A stretch of DNA of 64,000 nt. Origin: Streptomyces kurssanovii (GTDB lineage: Bacteria; Actinomycetota; Actinomycetes; Streptomycetales; Streptomycetaceae). How positions within the stretch are numbered: position 1 is the stretch's first letter; each line of letters opens with the position of its first letter. This document shows, in pieces, positions 52,407-61,494 of the stretch. Both the position numbers and the translations under genes were made by a program. A model generated the notes under the pieces. That model was given only the letters and a program-made list of their open reading frames with translations. It searched no databases and was not told the origin of the DNA. Where the stretch lies: the NCBI RefSeq assembly GCF_014649695.1, contig NZ_BMTN01000007.1, positions 1 to 64,000 on the forward strand, written 5' to 3'.

Positions 52407-54461
52407 GTGAGCGACACCACCGATCTGATGGGCGTGACTGCCGACAACAACGTCGACAACGCCGCGCCCGCCGCAGGTGCTGCCTCGGGCACCACCTCAC
52501 GGCGCCGCCGCTCCGGCACCGGCCTCGAGGGCATGGTCCTGGCCGAGCTGCAGCAGGTCGCGTCCGGCCTCGGCATCAGGGGCACCGCGCGTATGCGCAA
52601 GAGCCAGCTGATCGAGGTCATCAAGGAGGCGCAGGCCGGAGGGACCTCCCCGGCGAAGAGCGCCGAGGCGGGCGCCGGTGAGGCCCCTGCCAAGCCCAAG
52701 CGCCGCGCCACGTCCAAGACCCGTACGGGTGACGAGGCCGCTGCCCCCGCCGCCGAGAAGGCGGAGAAGGCCGACAAGCCCGAGAAGGCTGTCGCCCAGC
52801 AGCAGATCGACATCCCGGGACAGCCGGCCGGGGGCACCGCCCAGGCCGCAGGCTCTGCGGGAGACGACCAGCCGGCTGGTGAGCGCCGCCGCCGTCGCGC
52901 CACGGCGCAGGCCGGCAGCCCGGAGACCCGCACCGAGGCCCGCGGGGACACCGCCGTCGACGTCAAGACCGACGAGCGGCCCGAGGCCAAGGCCGACGCC
53001 GCCGTGGACACCGCCGAAGGCCGTCGTGACCGCCAGCGGGGCGACCGTGGCGACCGCGCCGAGCGTGGCGACCGGGGCGAGCGCGGGGACCGCGGCGAGC
53101 GCCGTGAGCGTCAGCGTGACCGCCGCGGCAAGGGCGACGACCAGCAGCAGGGCGGCCAGCGCCAGCAGCGCCAGGGCGGCCAGCAGAACACCGGCCCCCA
53201 GGACGACTTCGACGACGAGGCGGGTGGCCGTCGCGGCCGACGCGGCCGCTACCGCGACCGCCGTGGCCGCCGTGGCCGTGACGACTTCCAGGCCGGCGAG
53301 CCGCAGGTCTCCGAGGACGACGTCCTGATCCCCGTCGCGGGCATCCTGGACATCCTCGACAACTACGCGTTCATCCGGACCTCCGGCTACCTGCCCGGCC
53401 CGAACGACGTGTACGTCTCCCTCGCCCAGGTCCGCAAGAACGGCCTGCGCAAGGGTGACCACGTCACCGGTGCGGTCCGTCAGCCCAAGGACGGCGAGCG
53501 CCGCGAGAAGTTCAACGCGCTCGTCCGCCTGGACTCGCAGAACGGCATGGCGCCCGAATCCGGGCGCGGCCGCCCCGAGTTCAACAAGCTGACGCCGCTC
53601 TACCCGCAGGACCGGCTCCGTCTGGAGACCGACCCGGGCGTGCTGACGACCAGGATCATCGACCTCGTCGCGCCGATCGGCAAGGGCCAGCGCGGTCTGA
53701 TCGTGGCCCCGCCGAAGACCGGCAAGACCATGATCATGCAGGCGATCGCCAACGCGATCACGCACAACAACCCCGAGTGCCACCTGATGGTCGTCCTGGT
53801 CGACGAGCGTCCGGAAGAGGTCACCGACATGCAGCGGTCGGTGAAGGGCGAGGTCATCTCCTCGACCTTCGACCGTCCCGCGGAGGACCACACCACCGTC
53901 GCCGAGCTGGCCATCGAGCGCGCCAAGCGCCTCGTCGAGCTGGGTCACGACGTGGTTGTCCTGCTGGACTCGATCACCCGCCTGGGCCGTGCCTACAACC
54001 TGGCGGCCCCGGCCTCCGGACGCATCCTGTCCGGTGGTGTCGACTCGACCGCGCTGTACCCGCCGAAGCGCTTCTTCGGTGCCGCGCGCAACATCGAGGA
54101 CGGCGGTTCGCTGACCATCCTGGCCACCGCGCTGGTCGACACCGGCTCGCGGATGGACGAGGTGATCTTCGAGGAGTTCAAGGGCACCGGCAACGCGGAG
54201 CTCAAGCTCGACCGGAAGCTCGCCGACAAGCGCATCTTCCCGGCGGTGGACGTCGACGCGTCCGGTACCCGTAAGGAAGAGATCCTGCTCGGCAGCGACG
54301 AGCTCGCCGTCACCTGGAAGCTGCGTCGGGTGCTGCACGCGCTCGACCAGCAGCAGGCGATCGAGCTGCTGCTCGACAAGATGAAGCAGACCAAGTCGAA
54401 CGGCGAGTTCCTGCTTCAGATCCAGAAGACGACTCCGTCGGCCGGCAACGGCAACGACTGA
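52407..54461 (+). CDS. rho: Transcription termination factor Rho
   Basis: The 684-residue hexameric helicase is longer than the E. coli protein (419) because of a long insertion in the N-terminal domain, residues about 80-300. That insertion is rich in Arg, Asp, Gly and Gln with many [10 protein letters not shown]-type repeats, as known for actinobacteria. The RNA-binding domain follows ([20 protein letters not shown]), then P-loop [22 protein letters not shown] and [13 protein letters not shown]. The GTG at 52407 is preceded by GGGAAGGA. Three hairpins follow the gene. Confidence 0.95.
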   Translation: MSDTTDLMGVTADNNVDNAAPAAGAASGTTSRRRRSGTGLEGMVLAELQQVASGLGIRGTARMRKSQLIEVIKEAQAGGTSPAKSAEAGAGEAPAKPKRRATSKTRTGDEAAAPAAEKAEKADKPEKAVAQQQIDIPGQPAGGTAQAAGSAGDDQPAGERRRRRATAQAGSPETRTEARGDTAVDVKTDERPEAKADAAVDTAEGRRDRQRGDRGDRAERGDRGERGDRGERRERQRDRRGKGDDQQQGGQRQQRQGGQQNTGPQDDFDDEAGGRRGRRGRYRDRRGRRGRDDFQAGEPQVSEDDVLIPVAGILDILDNYAFIRTSGYLPGPNDVYVSLAQVRKNGLRKGDHVTGAVRQPKDGERREKFNALVRLDSQNGMAPESGRGRPEFNKLTPLYPQDRLRLETDPGVLTTRIIDLVAPIGKGQRGLIVAPPKTGKTMIMQAIANAITHNNPECHLMVVLVDERPEEVTDMQRSVKGEVISSTFDRPAEDHTTVAELAIERAKRLVELGHDVVVLLDSITRLGRAYNLAAPASGRILSGGVDSTALYPPKRFFGAARNIEDGGSLTILATALVDTGSRMDEVIFEEFKGTGNAELKLDRKLADKRIFPAVDVDASGTRKEEILLGSDELAVTWKLRRVLHALDQQQAIELLLDKMKQTKSNGEFLLQIQKTTPSAGNGND

Positions 54462-54479
54462 GAGAGCTTCGCCACAGCA

Positions 54480-54502
54480 GCCGGGCCCGTCACGGGCCCG
54501 GC
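54480..54502 (+). terminator. rho terminator hairpin 1
   Basis: GCCGGGCCCG and CGGGCCCGGC, 10-bp arms with a TCA loop, 18 bp after the rho stop. Confidence 0.75.
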
Positions 54503-54523
54503 GCAGGACCACCCCTCCGCCTC

Positions 54524-54547
54524 CACCAGCGGCAGAAACCGCTGGTG
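54524..54547 (+). terminator. rho terminator hairpin 2
   Basis: CACCAGCGG and CCGCTGGTG, 9-bp arms with a 6-nt loop. Confidence 0.6.
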
Positions 54548-54576
54548 ACAGTGCGGACCAGGGTCCTGGAGCTGTC

Positions 54577-54613
54577 CCTCGGGCCCACCGCGCACGGCGC
54601 GGTGGGCCCGAGG
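54577..54613 (+). terminator. rho terminator hairpin 3
   Basis: Perfect 17-bp arms (CCTCGGGCCCACCGCGC and its complement) with a 3-nt loop, the strongest of the three in a row. Confidence 0.75.
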
Positions 54614-54740
54614 CGTTTCCCAGGGAGTTCTCACCGCGCCGTGCAACGCTTCTCGCTGCTCCGACGTCTGAGCAACTACGACAGACCGCGCCTGAACACC
54701 ACCCCCGGGGGTAGCGGGAGCAGCGAGAGCCGAGGAGAGC

Positions 54741-55880
54741 ATGAGCGAGCAGAGCCGCAGCGCCGGCCGAATACTCCCCCTGCGTCCAGGATGCGTGGGG
54801 GGACCCTCAAGGCGCGGCAGCCGCCGCAAGCCGCCCACGAGGGCCCGCCGGACCTGGACGGTCGTGGCATGGGTCGCGGCCGCCCTGGTCCTCGTCGGCG
54901 GCTCCGGTCTCGGCCTTCTCTACGTCAAGCTCAACGGGAACCTCCAGGGCGTCGACATCAGGACGGCACTGGGCGAGGACCGCCCGAAGAACGTCGACAA
55001 CGGCTCCATGGACATCCTGGTGCTCGGCTCCGACTCACGCTCCGGCGCGAACGCCCGGTACGGCGACGACGACGGCGCCGCCCGCTCCGACACCGCGATG
55101 GTCGTGCACGTCTACCAGGGCCACAAGACCGCCAGCGTCGTGTCCGTACCGCGCGACACCCTGGTGGGGCGGCCTGAATGCACCGGCCGTGACGGCACCG
55201 CCGTCCCCGGGCAGGAGCGGGCGATGTTCAACAGCGCCTACGAGATCGGCGGCCCCGCGTGCGCCGTTAAGACGGTCGAGACGATGTCCGGCATCCGCAT
55301 GGACCACTACATCGAGGTCGACTTCACGGGCTTCAAGAAGCTCATCGACGAGCTCGGCGGCGTCGACATCACCACCACGCAGCCGATCGACGACAGCAAG
55401 AGCCACCTGAGCCTCCCGCCCGGCACCCACAGCCTGGACGGGGAGCAGGCGCTCGGCCTCGTACGCACCCGCAAGAGTGTCGGCGACGGCAGCGACCTCG
55501 GCCGCATCCAGCTCCAGCAGGCGTTCATGAAGGCGTTCATCGACCAGGTCAAGGACGTCGGCGTGTTCAGCAGCCCGAAGAAGCTCCTGGACCTCGCCGA
55601 CGCCGGGACCAAGGCGATCACGCCCGACTCGGAGCTGGACTCGGTGAACGAGCTGATGGGGTTCGCCCGGGGGCTCAGCGCCCTCGGCGCGGAGGACGTC
55701 AACATGATCACCATGCCGGTGGAGTACGACCCCGCCGACCCCAACCGTGTCGTCCCCGTCGAGACCGGCGCCCGGCAGGTGTGGAGGGCGCTCAAGCAGG
55801 ACAGGCCGATCCCGGCCTCCGCGGTGCGGGACTCTGCGGGCGACAAGGGCGACGCCGCCACCGTCGTGAGCAGCCCGTAA
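54741..55880 (+). CDS. LytR-CpsA-Psr (LCP) family cell-wall ligase
   Basis: The 379-residue protein has a basic cytoplasmic start and one membrane helix ([23 protein letters not shown], residues about 39-61). The extracytoplasmic LCP domain shows [48 protein letters not shown] and [18 protein letters not shown] proteins attach glycopolymers to peptidoglycan. It sits between rho and rpmE as in other Streptomyces. Confidence 0.9.
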   Translation: MSEQSRSAGRILPLRPGCVGGPSRRGSRRKPPTRARRTWTVVAWVAAALVLVGGSGLGLLYVKLNGNLQGVDIRTALGEDRPKNVDNGSMDILVLGSDSRSGANARYGDDDGAARSDTAMVVHVYQGHKTASVVSVPRDTLVGRPECTGRDGTAVPGQERAMFNSAYEIGGPACAVKTVETMSGIRMDHYIEVDFTGFKKLIDELGGVDITTTQPIDDSKSHLSLPPGTHSLDGEQALGLVRTRKSVGDGSDLGRIQLQQAFMKAFIDQVKDVGVFSSPKKLLDLADAGTKAITPDSELDSVNELMGFARGLSALGAEDVNMITMPVEYDPADPNRVVPVETGARQVWRALKQDRPIPASAVRDSAGDKGDAATVVSSP

Positions 55881-56028
55881 TACCCACTTCGGCCGCCAGG
55901 AATACTTCAGCGACCACCCCGGTTTTGGGAGATACGGCCCGTCCTGGCAGACTGGTACGTCGGCCCCGGTTCACGTACGAGCATCCCCGCCCGTGCGACC
56001 CGGCGCCCTCCCGAACCTAGGAGACACC

Positions 56029-56250
56029 TTGAAGCGCGACATCCACCCCGAGTACGTCGAGACCCAGGTCAGTTGCACCTGCGGCGCGTCGTTCACCACC
56101 CGTAGCACGATCCAGAGCGGCAACATCCGCGCCGAGGTCTGCTCCGAGTGCCACCCGTTCTACACGGGCAAGCAGAAGATCCTCGACACCGGTGGCCGTG
56201 TGGCCCGCTTCGAGGCCCGCTTCGGCAAGGCTGGCTCCGCCAAGAAGTAG
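56029..56250 (+). CDS. rpmE: Ribosomal protein bL31
   Basis: The 73-residue protein is the zinc-binding (C+) type of bL31, with CTCG near 16-19 and [10 protein letters not shown] near 37-46. AGGAGA 6 nt before the TTG at 56029 fixes this unusual start, which gives the family N-terminus KRDIHPEY. A long terminator follows. Confidence 0.95.
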   Translation: MKRDIHPEYVETQVSCTCGASFTTRSTIQSGNIRAEVCSECHPFYTGKQKILDTGGRVARFEARFGKAGSAKK

Positions 56251-56259
56251 CGAGCCACT

Positions 56260-56304
56260 GCGCCGGTCCTCGGCCGCCCCCTCCGGGGTGGCCGGGACCG
56301 GCGC
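56260..56304 (+). terminator. Terminator after rpmE
   Basis: GCGCCGGTCC and GGACCGGCGC enclose an inner GGCCGCCCC/GGGGTGGCC stem, followed by TTTGTC. Confidence 0.8.
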
Positions 56305-56364
56305 TTTGTCCGTTCTGAGCAGCCCCCGCAGCCACCCCTTCGTGTACGGAACCAGGAGCCATCG

Positions 56365-57444
56365 ATGTTCGAAGCGGTCGAGGAACTGATCGGCGAGCAC
56401 GCCGATCTCGAGAAGAAGCTCGCCGACCCTTCGGTCCACGCCGACCAGGCGAACGCGCGCAAGCTGAACAAGCGCTACGCCGAGCTGACGCCCATCGTCG
56501 GCACATACCGCGCCTGGAAGCGGACCGGCGAGGACATCGGGACGGCCCGTGAACTGGCCCAGGACGACCCGGAGTTCGCCGCCGAGGTGAAGGACCTGGA
56601 GAAGGAGCGCGAGGCGCTCACCGAGAAGCTGCGGCTGCTGCTCGTCCCGCGGGACCCCAGCGACGACAAGGACGTCATCCTCGAGGTCAAGGCCGGCGCG
56701 GGCGGCGACGAGTCCGCCCTCTTCGCGGGCGACCTGCTGCGGATGTACCTGCGCTACGCGGAGCGCGTCGGCTGGAAGACCGAGATCATCGACTCCACCG
56801 AGTCCGAGCTCGGCGGCTACAAGGACGTCCAGGTCGCAGTGAAGACCAAGGGCGGCCAGGGCGCGACCGAGCCGGGCCAGGGCGTCTGGGCGCGGCTGAA
56901 GTACGAGGGCGGGGTGCACCGCGTGCAGCGCGTGCCCGCCACCGAGTCCCAGGGCCGTATCCACACCTCCGCGGCCGGTGTGCTGGTCACGCCGGAGGCC
57001 GAGGAGATCGACGTCGAGATCCACGCCAACGACCTGCGCATCGACGTCTACCGCTCGTCCGGACCCGGCGGCCAGTCCGTCAACACGACCGACTCCGCCG
57101 TGCGCATCACGCACCTGCCGACCGGCATCGTCGCCTCCTGCCAGAACGAGAAGAGCCAGCTCCAGAACAAGGAGCAGGCCATGCGTATCCTGCGCTCCAG
57201 GCTGCTCGCCGCAGCCCAGGAGGAGGCCGAGAGCAAGGCCGCGGACGCCCGCCGCAGCCAGGTCCGAACGGTCGACCGGTCGGAGAAGATCCGTACGTAC
57301 AACTTCCCGGAAAACCGGATCTCGGACCACCGTGTCGGCTTCAAGGCGTACAACTTGGACCAGGTGCTCGACGGTGACCTGGACGCGGTGATCCAGGCGT
57401 GCGTCGACGCCGACTCCGCCGCCAAGCTCGCGGCTGCCCAGTAG
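56365..57444 (+). CDS. prfA: Peptide chain release factor 1
   Basis: The 359-residue factor reads UAA and UAG stops. The GGQ loop is in [17 protein letters not shown] (near 229-245), and the tripeptide region PAT is in RVPATESQG (near 190). AGGAG precedes the ATG. Its GGQ glutamine is the substrate of the PrmC encoded next. Confidence 0.95.
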   Translation: MFEAVEELIGEHADLEKKLADPSVHADQANARKLNKRYAELTPIVGTYRAWKRTGEDIGTARELAQDDPEFAAEVKDLEKEREALTEKLRLLLVPRDPSDDKDVILEVKAGAGGDESALFAGDLLRMYLRYAERVGWKTEIIDSTESELGGYKDVQVAVKTKGGQGATEPGQGVWARLKYEGGVHRVQRVPATESQGRIHTSAAGVLVTPEAEEIDVEIHANDLRIDVYRSSGPGGQSVNTTDSAVRITHLPTGIVASCQNEKSQLQNKEQAMRILRSRLLAAAQEEAESKAADARRSQVRTVDRSEKIRTYNFPENRISDHRVGFKAYNLDQVLDGDLDAVIQACVDADSAAKLAAAQ

Positions 57445-57530
57445 CCCACGACCCGGCGCAGCCGGTGCAGTTCCCGTAGTCCCACAGGCCAGAGAATCGT
57501 CCGCACGAGCGTCACAGGAAGGGTAGGCAC

Positions 57531-58376
57531 GTGAATCTGCTGCTTGCCGAGGTGGCCCAAGCCACCCAGCGGCTGGCCGACGCCGGCGTGCCGTCACCGC
57601 GGTTCGACGCGGAGGAGCTCGCCGCGTTCGTGCACGGCGTGAAGCGGGGAGAGCTCCACAACGTCAAGGACGCGGACTTCGACGCCCGCTACTGGGAGGC
57701 CGTCGCCCGCCGAGAGGCACGCGAGCCGCTCCAGCACATCACGGGGCGCGCCTTCTTCCGCTACCTGGAGCTCCAGGTCGGCCCCGGGGTGTTCGTGCCG
57801 CGCCCCGAGACCGAGTCGGTCGTCGGCTGGGCGATAGAAGCCGTACGCGCGATGGACGTCGTCGAGCCGCTGATCGTCGACCTGTGCTCCGGCTCCGGCG
57901 CCATCGCCCTCGCGATGGCCCAGGAAGTGCCGCGTTCGCGCGTGCACGCCGTGGAGCTGTCGGAGGACGCCCTGAGGTGGACCCGCAAGAACGCGGAAGG
58001 ATCCCGCGTCACCGTCCACCACGGTGACGCACTCACCGCGCTGCCCGAGTACGACGGCCAGGTCGACCTGGTCATCTCCAACCCGCCGTACATCCCGCTC
58101 ACCGAGTGGGAGTACGTCGCACCCGAGGCGCGCGACCACGACCCGCAGATGGCCCTGTTCTCCGGCGAGGACGGCCTGGACACCATCCGCGGCATCGAAC
58201 GCACCGCGCACCGGCTGCTGCGGCCCGGCGGCCTCGTCGTCATCGAGCACGCCGACACCCAGGGCGGGCAGGTGCCGTGGATCTTCAACGAGGAATCCGG
58301 CTGGGCCGACGCAGCCGACCACCCCGACCTGAACAAGCGGCCGCGGTTCGCCACCGCCCGCAAGGCCATGCCATGA
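57531..58376 (+). CDS. prmC: Release factor glutamine methyltransferase PrmC
   Basis: The 281-residue SAM methyltransferase modifies the GGQ glutamine of release factors. YLELQVGPGVFVPRPETE is the family segment, VDLCSGSGAIALAMA the SAM loop, and VISNPPYIP the catalytic NPPY motif. The GTG start at 57531 follows AGGAAGGG. Its stop overlaps the ATG of a 14-codon mini-frame that leads into the next gene. Confidence 0.95.
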   Translation: MNLLLAEVAQATQRLADAGVPSPRFDAEELAAFVHGVKRGELHNVKDADFDARYWEAVARREAREPLQHITGRAFFRYLELQVGPGVFVPRPETESVVGWAIEAVRAMDVVEPLIVDLCSGSGAIALAMAQEVPRSRVHAVELSEDALRWTRKNAEGSRVTVHHGDALTALPEYDGQVDLVISNPPYIPLTEWEYVAPEARDHDPQMALFSGEDGLDTIRGIERTAHRLLRPGGLVVIEHADTQGGQVPWIFNEESGWADAADHPDLNKRPRFATARKAMP

Positions 58377-58417
58377 CCAAGCACATGACCAAGCACGTGT
58401 ACGAGGAGGCCCGCTGA
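58373..58417 (+). CDS. 14-codon coupling mini-ORF between prmC and the Sua5 gene
   Basis: An ATGA overlap with the prmC stop opens MTKHMTKHVYEEAR, and its stop overlaps the next ATG as TGATG. The first 24 bp are a perfect 12-bp tandem duplication (ATGACCAAGCAC). It contains a GGAGG that serves the next gene. It may be translated only to pass ribosomes on. Confidence 0.35.
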   Translation: MTKHMTKHVYEEAR

Positions 58418-59064
58418 TGGCTCGGCGATACGACTGCAACGACGCGACGGATCGCACCACCGGCCTGCGCGAGGCCGCATCGGCCGTCCGCCGCGGAGAG
58501 CTCGTCGTGCTGCCCACCGACACCGTGTACGGCATCGGTGCGGACGCCTTCAGCGCCGAGGCCGTCGCCGACCTGCTCGAGGCCAAGGGACGCGGCCGGA
58601 ACATGCCCACCCCTGTCCTCATCGGCTCGCCCAACACCCTGCACGGGCTCGTCACCGACTTCTCCGAGCAGGCATGGGAGCTCGTCGACGCCTACTGGCC
58701 CGGCGCGCTGACCCTGGTCACCAAGCACCAGCCGTCCCTCCAGTGGAACCTCGGGGACACCCGTGGCACCGTCGCGATCCGGATGCCGCTGCACCCCGTC
58801 GCGATCGAACTGCTCACCGAGGTCGGCCCGATGGCCGTCTCCAGCGCCAACCTCACGGGACACCCCTCGCCCGAGGACTGCGACGCCGCCCAGGGGATGC
58901 TCGGCGACTCCGTCTCCGTCTACCTCGACGGCGGCCCGACGCCCGGCATCGTGCCGTCGTCGATCGTCGACGTCACCGGCAAGGTGCCGGTCCTGCTGCG
59001 CGAAGGCGCCCTGTCCGCGGACGAGCTGCGCAAGGTCGTACCAGACCTCGAGGTGGCCAATTGA
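58417..59064 (+). CDS. L-threonylcarbamoyladenylate synthase (Sua5/YciO/YrdC family)
   Basis: The 215-residue protein makes the threonylcarbamoyl-AMP used for t6A modification of tRNA. LVVLPTDTVYGIGADAFS is the substrate-binding segment. ALTLVTKH, GTVAIRMPLHP, PMAVSSANLTGHPSPEDC and SSIVDVTG are the other YrdC motifs. The C-terminal Sua5 extension is absent, as in TsaC. The ATG follows GAGGAGG and overlaps the mini-frame stop. Confidence 0.92.
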   Translation: MARRYDCNDATDRTTGLREAASAVRRGELVVLPTDTVYGIGADAFSAEAVADLLEAKGRGRNMPTPVLIGSPNTLHGLVTDFSEQAWELVDAYWPGALTLVTKHQPSLQWNLGDTRGTVAIRMPLHPVAIELLTEVGPMAVSSANLTGHPSPEDCDAAQGMLGDSVSVYLDGGPTPGIVPSSIVDVTGKVPVLLREGALSADELRKVVPDLEVAN

Positions 59065-59711
59065 CCGCCCCTGAGGGGCGTGGCATAGCGGAAACCAGCA
59101 GCACGGGCCAGGCCTTCCGCATCCTCCACGTCAGCACCGGCAACGTCTGCCGCTCGCCGATCACCGAGCGGCTGACCCGCCATGCCCTGAGCGACCGCCT
59201 CGGCGATCCCCTCACGGGCGGCCTGATCGTGGAGAGCGCGGGCACCTGGGGTCACGAGGGCGCGCCGATGGAGGCCAACGCCGAGATCGTCCTCGCGGAC
59301 TTCGGAGCGGACGCGAGCGGGTTCGTCGGGCGTGAACTGCTCGACGAGCACGTCATCCGCGCGGACCTCGTCCTGACGGCCACGCGCGACCACCGCGCGC
59401 AGGTCATCTCGATGGGCCACTCGGCGGGCCTGCGGACCTTCACGCTCAAGGAGTTCACCCGCCTCGTACGCGCCATAGACCCGGCGACCCTGCCCGACCC
59501 CGGCGAGGACGGCGTCGTCGAGCGTGCGCGTGCGCTGGTGCGGGCGGCTGCGGCCCTGCGGGGATGGCTGCTGGCGCCGAGCCCGGACGCGGACGAGGTG
59601 TTCGATCCGTACGGGGCGCCGATCACGTTCTTCCGCTCGATCGGCGACGAGATCCATCAGGCGCTGGACCCGGTGGTCACGGCGCTGACGGGGGTCCGGG
59701 CGCGGTCCTGA
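59061..59711 (+). CDS. Low-molecular-weight phosphatase-like protein lacking the catalytic cysteine
   Basis: The 216-residue protein starts at a TTG in a TTGA overlap. The LMW-PTP loop reads HVSTGNVCRSPITER. Compared with the usual VCxGNxCRSP, the first cysteine, the nucleophile, is serine here. The later acid region is less clear (ATLPDPGEDG near 150). Fold and gene order are those of the Streptomyces family, but activity as a phosphatase is doubtful. It could bind phospho-ligands instead. Confidence 0.75.
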   Translation: MTAPEGRGIAETSSTGQAFRILHVSTGNVCRSPITERLTRHALSDRLGDPLTGGLIVESAGTWGHEGAPMEANAEIVLADFGADASGFVGRELLDEHVIRADLVLTATRDHRAQVISMGHSAGLRTFTLKEFTRLVRAIDPATLPDPGEDGVVERARALVRAAAALRGWLLAPSPDADEVFDPYGAPITFFRSIGDEIHQALDPVVTALTGVRARS

Positions 59712-60093
59712 CGGGGCGCGGGCTTGACGGGTGCGTGCGGGTGCGGGTGCGTGGCGCCTGCGGCGGGCGTTTTCCCCTCCCCGCCCCTTCCCGAACCGGG
59801 GCAGGCCCCGGACCCCGTACGGCCTTCGGCCGTGCCCTCGATCGCCGGGCAGGCTGACTTTGTCAGCCTCGCCGGCGTTCGAGGCGCGGGGGTGCGGGGG
59901 CAGCGCCCCCGAAACACCGCGCGGAGCGCGGTACGGGTCCGGGCGGAGCCCGGTTCGGGAAGGGTCGGGGAGGGGAACAGCCCCGCGCAGCGGTCACCCC
60001 GCCCGTCACCATGTCGCGCACGCACCGCGCGGCCACGCCCCGCCGGTTCTACATTGGATGTGCCGCAGCTCCCCCCGAGGCCCCGGAGCCGTC
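59712..60093. other. Intergenic region filled by a large inverted repeat
   Basis: The gap contains a pair of 29-bp arms (59772-59800 and 59949-59977) and inner short stems such as GGGGGC-A-GCGCCCCC near 59897. No gene is seen. Similar GC-rich palindromic units are common between Streptomyces genes. Confidence 0.5.
59772..59977. repeat. Long inverted repeat, 29-bp arms
   Basis: Arms at 59772-59800 (starting TTCCCCTCCCCG) and 59949-59977 match with a single difference. The 148-bp centre has further complementary blocks. It could be a mobile palindromic element or a bifunctional terminator. Confidence 0.65.
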
Positions 60094-61377
60094 ATGTCCG
60101 TCACCGATGAAGCCCGCGCAGTGCCTTCCGTGCCGTCGCCGTCGCCGTCCTCGTCCTCTTCCTTCGAGGCGCTGCGCCGCCAGGATCCCCAGATCGCGGA
60201 CATCCTGTTCGGGGAGTCGCAGCGGCAGGCCACCACCCTCCAGCTCATCGCCGCGGAGAACTTCACTTCTCCAGCGGTGCTCGCCGCACTCGGGTCACCG
60301 CTCGCCAACAAGTACGCGGAGGGCTATCCGGGCGCCCGCCATCACGGCGGCTGCGAACTCGTCGACGCCGCCGAGCGCATCGCGATCGAGCGGGCGACGG
60401 CCCTGTTCGGCGCCGAGCACGCCAATGTGCAGCCCCACTCCGGCTCCTCCGCGGTCCTCGCGGCGTACGCGGCCCTGCTGCGGCCCGGTGACACGGTGCT
60501 CGCCATGGGGCTCCCGTACGGCGGGCACCTCACACACGGTTCGCCGGCGAACTTCTCCGGCCGCTGGTTCGACTTCGTCGCCTACGGAGTGGACGCGGAG
60601 ACCGGGCTGATCGACTACCACCAGGTGCGCCATCTGGCCCGGCAGCACCGGCCGAAGGCGATCGTCTGCGGGTCGATCTCCTATCCCCGCCACCCCGACT
60701 ACGAGGCGTTCCGCGACATCGCGGACGAGGTCGGCGCCTATCTGATCGCGGACGCCGCGCACCCCATCGGCCTGGTCGCCGGTGGCGCGGCGCCGAATCC
60801 GGTGCCGTACGCGGACGTGGTGTGCGCCACCACCCACAAGGTCCTGCGCGGTCCGCGCGGCGGGATGATCCTCTGCGGCTCGGAGCTGGCGGAGCGCATC
60901 GACCGGGCGGTGTTCCCGTTCACGCAGGGCGGGGCCCAGATGCACACGATCGCGGCGAAGGCCGTGGCTTTCGGCGAGGCGGCGACGCCCGCGTTCACCG
61001 CGTACGCGCATCAGGTCGTCGCCAATGCGCGGGAGCTGGCCGGGGCGCTCGCCGCGGAGGGCCTGGCCGTGCTGACGGACGGCACGGACACCCACATCGT
61101 CGGCGCGGACCCGGCACCTCTCGGCGTCGACGGCAGGGTGGCCCGTGGCCGGCTCGCCGCCGCCGGCATGGTCCTGGACACCTGCGCGCTGCCGTACGGG
61201 GACGGCCGGGGCATCCGGCTCGGCACCGCCGCCGTCACCACACAGGGCATGGGACGCAAGGAGATGGACCGGATCGCGACCCTGTTCACGGCGGCGCTGC
61301 GGGAGCAGCGCGAGCCGCACGACATCCGCGGAAAGGTACAGGGTCTCGTCGCGGGATTCCCGCCGTTCGCGGGGTAG
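60094..61377 (+). CDS. Serine hydroxymethyltransferase-family protein
   Basis: The 427-residue PLP enzyme follows the SHMT pattern: LQLIAAENFTSPAVL, NKYAEGYPGARHHGG, HSGSSAVLAAYAALLRPGD, DAAHPIGLVAGG and the PLP lysine in TTHKVLRGPRGG. Sequence differs from the main GlyA at several points (for example AMGLPYGGHLTHG). The first 30 residues are serine/proline-rich. As a second, divergent SHMT in Streptomyces it may have another substrate. It sits between the LMW-phosphatase-like and WecA-like genes. Confidence 0.85.
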   Translation: MSVTDEARAVPSVPSPSPSSSSSFEALRRQDPQIADILFGESQRQATTLQLIAAENFTSPAVLAALGSPLANKYAEGYPGARHHGGCELVDAAERIAIERATALFGAEHANVQPHSGSSAVLAAYAALLRPGDTVLAMGLPYGGHLTHGSPANFSGRWFDFVAYGVDAETGLIDYHQVRHLARQHRPKAIVCGSISYPRHPDYEAFRDIADEVGAYLIADAAHPIGLVAGGAAPNPVPYADVVCATTHKVLRGPRGGMILCGSELAERIDRAVFPFTQGGAQMHTIAAKAVAFGEAATPAFTAYAHQVVANARELAGALAAEGLAVLTDGTDTHIVGADPAPLGVDGRVARGRLAAAGMVLDTCALPYGDGRGIRLGTAAVTTQGMGRKEMDRIATLFTAALREQREPHDIRGKVQGLVAGFPPFAG

Positions 61378-61494
61378 CAGCATCGCTGTGCCGTCGCCGT
61401 GCAACCATCACAGAGCCCCGCGTGTCCTCAAGCATGTGGCTACCACAGCTAAGGTGTGGGGCTGAGATGGCCAGCGATTCCTGTGGGGCAGCCC

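Noticed and set aside
52497-54512. 671-codon leftward frame antisense to rho
   Set aside because: Shadow of the repetitive Rho coding sequence.
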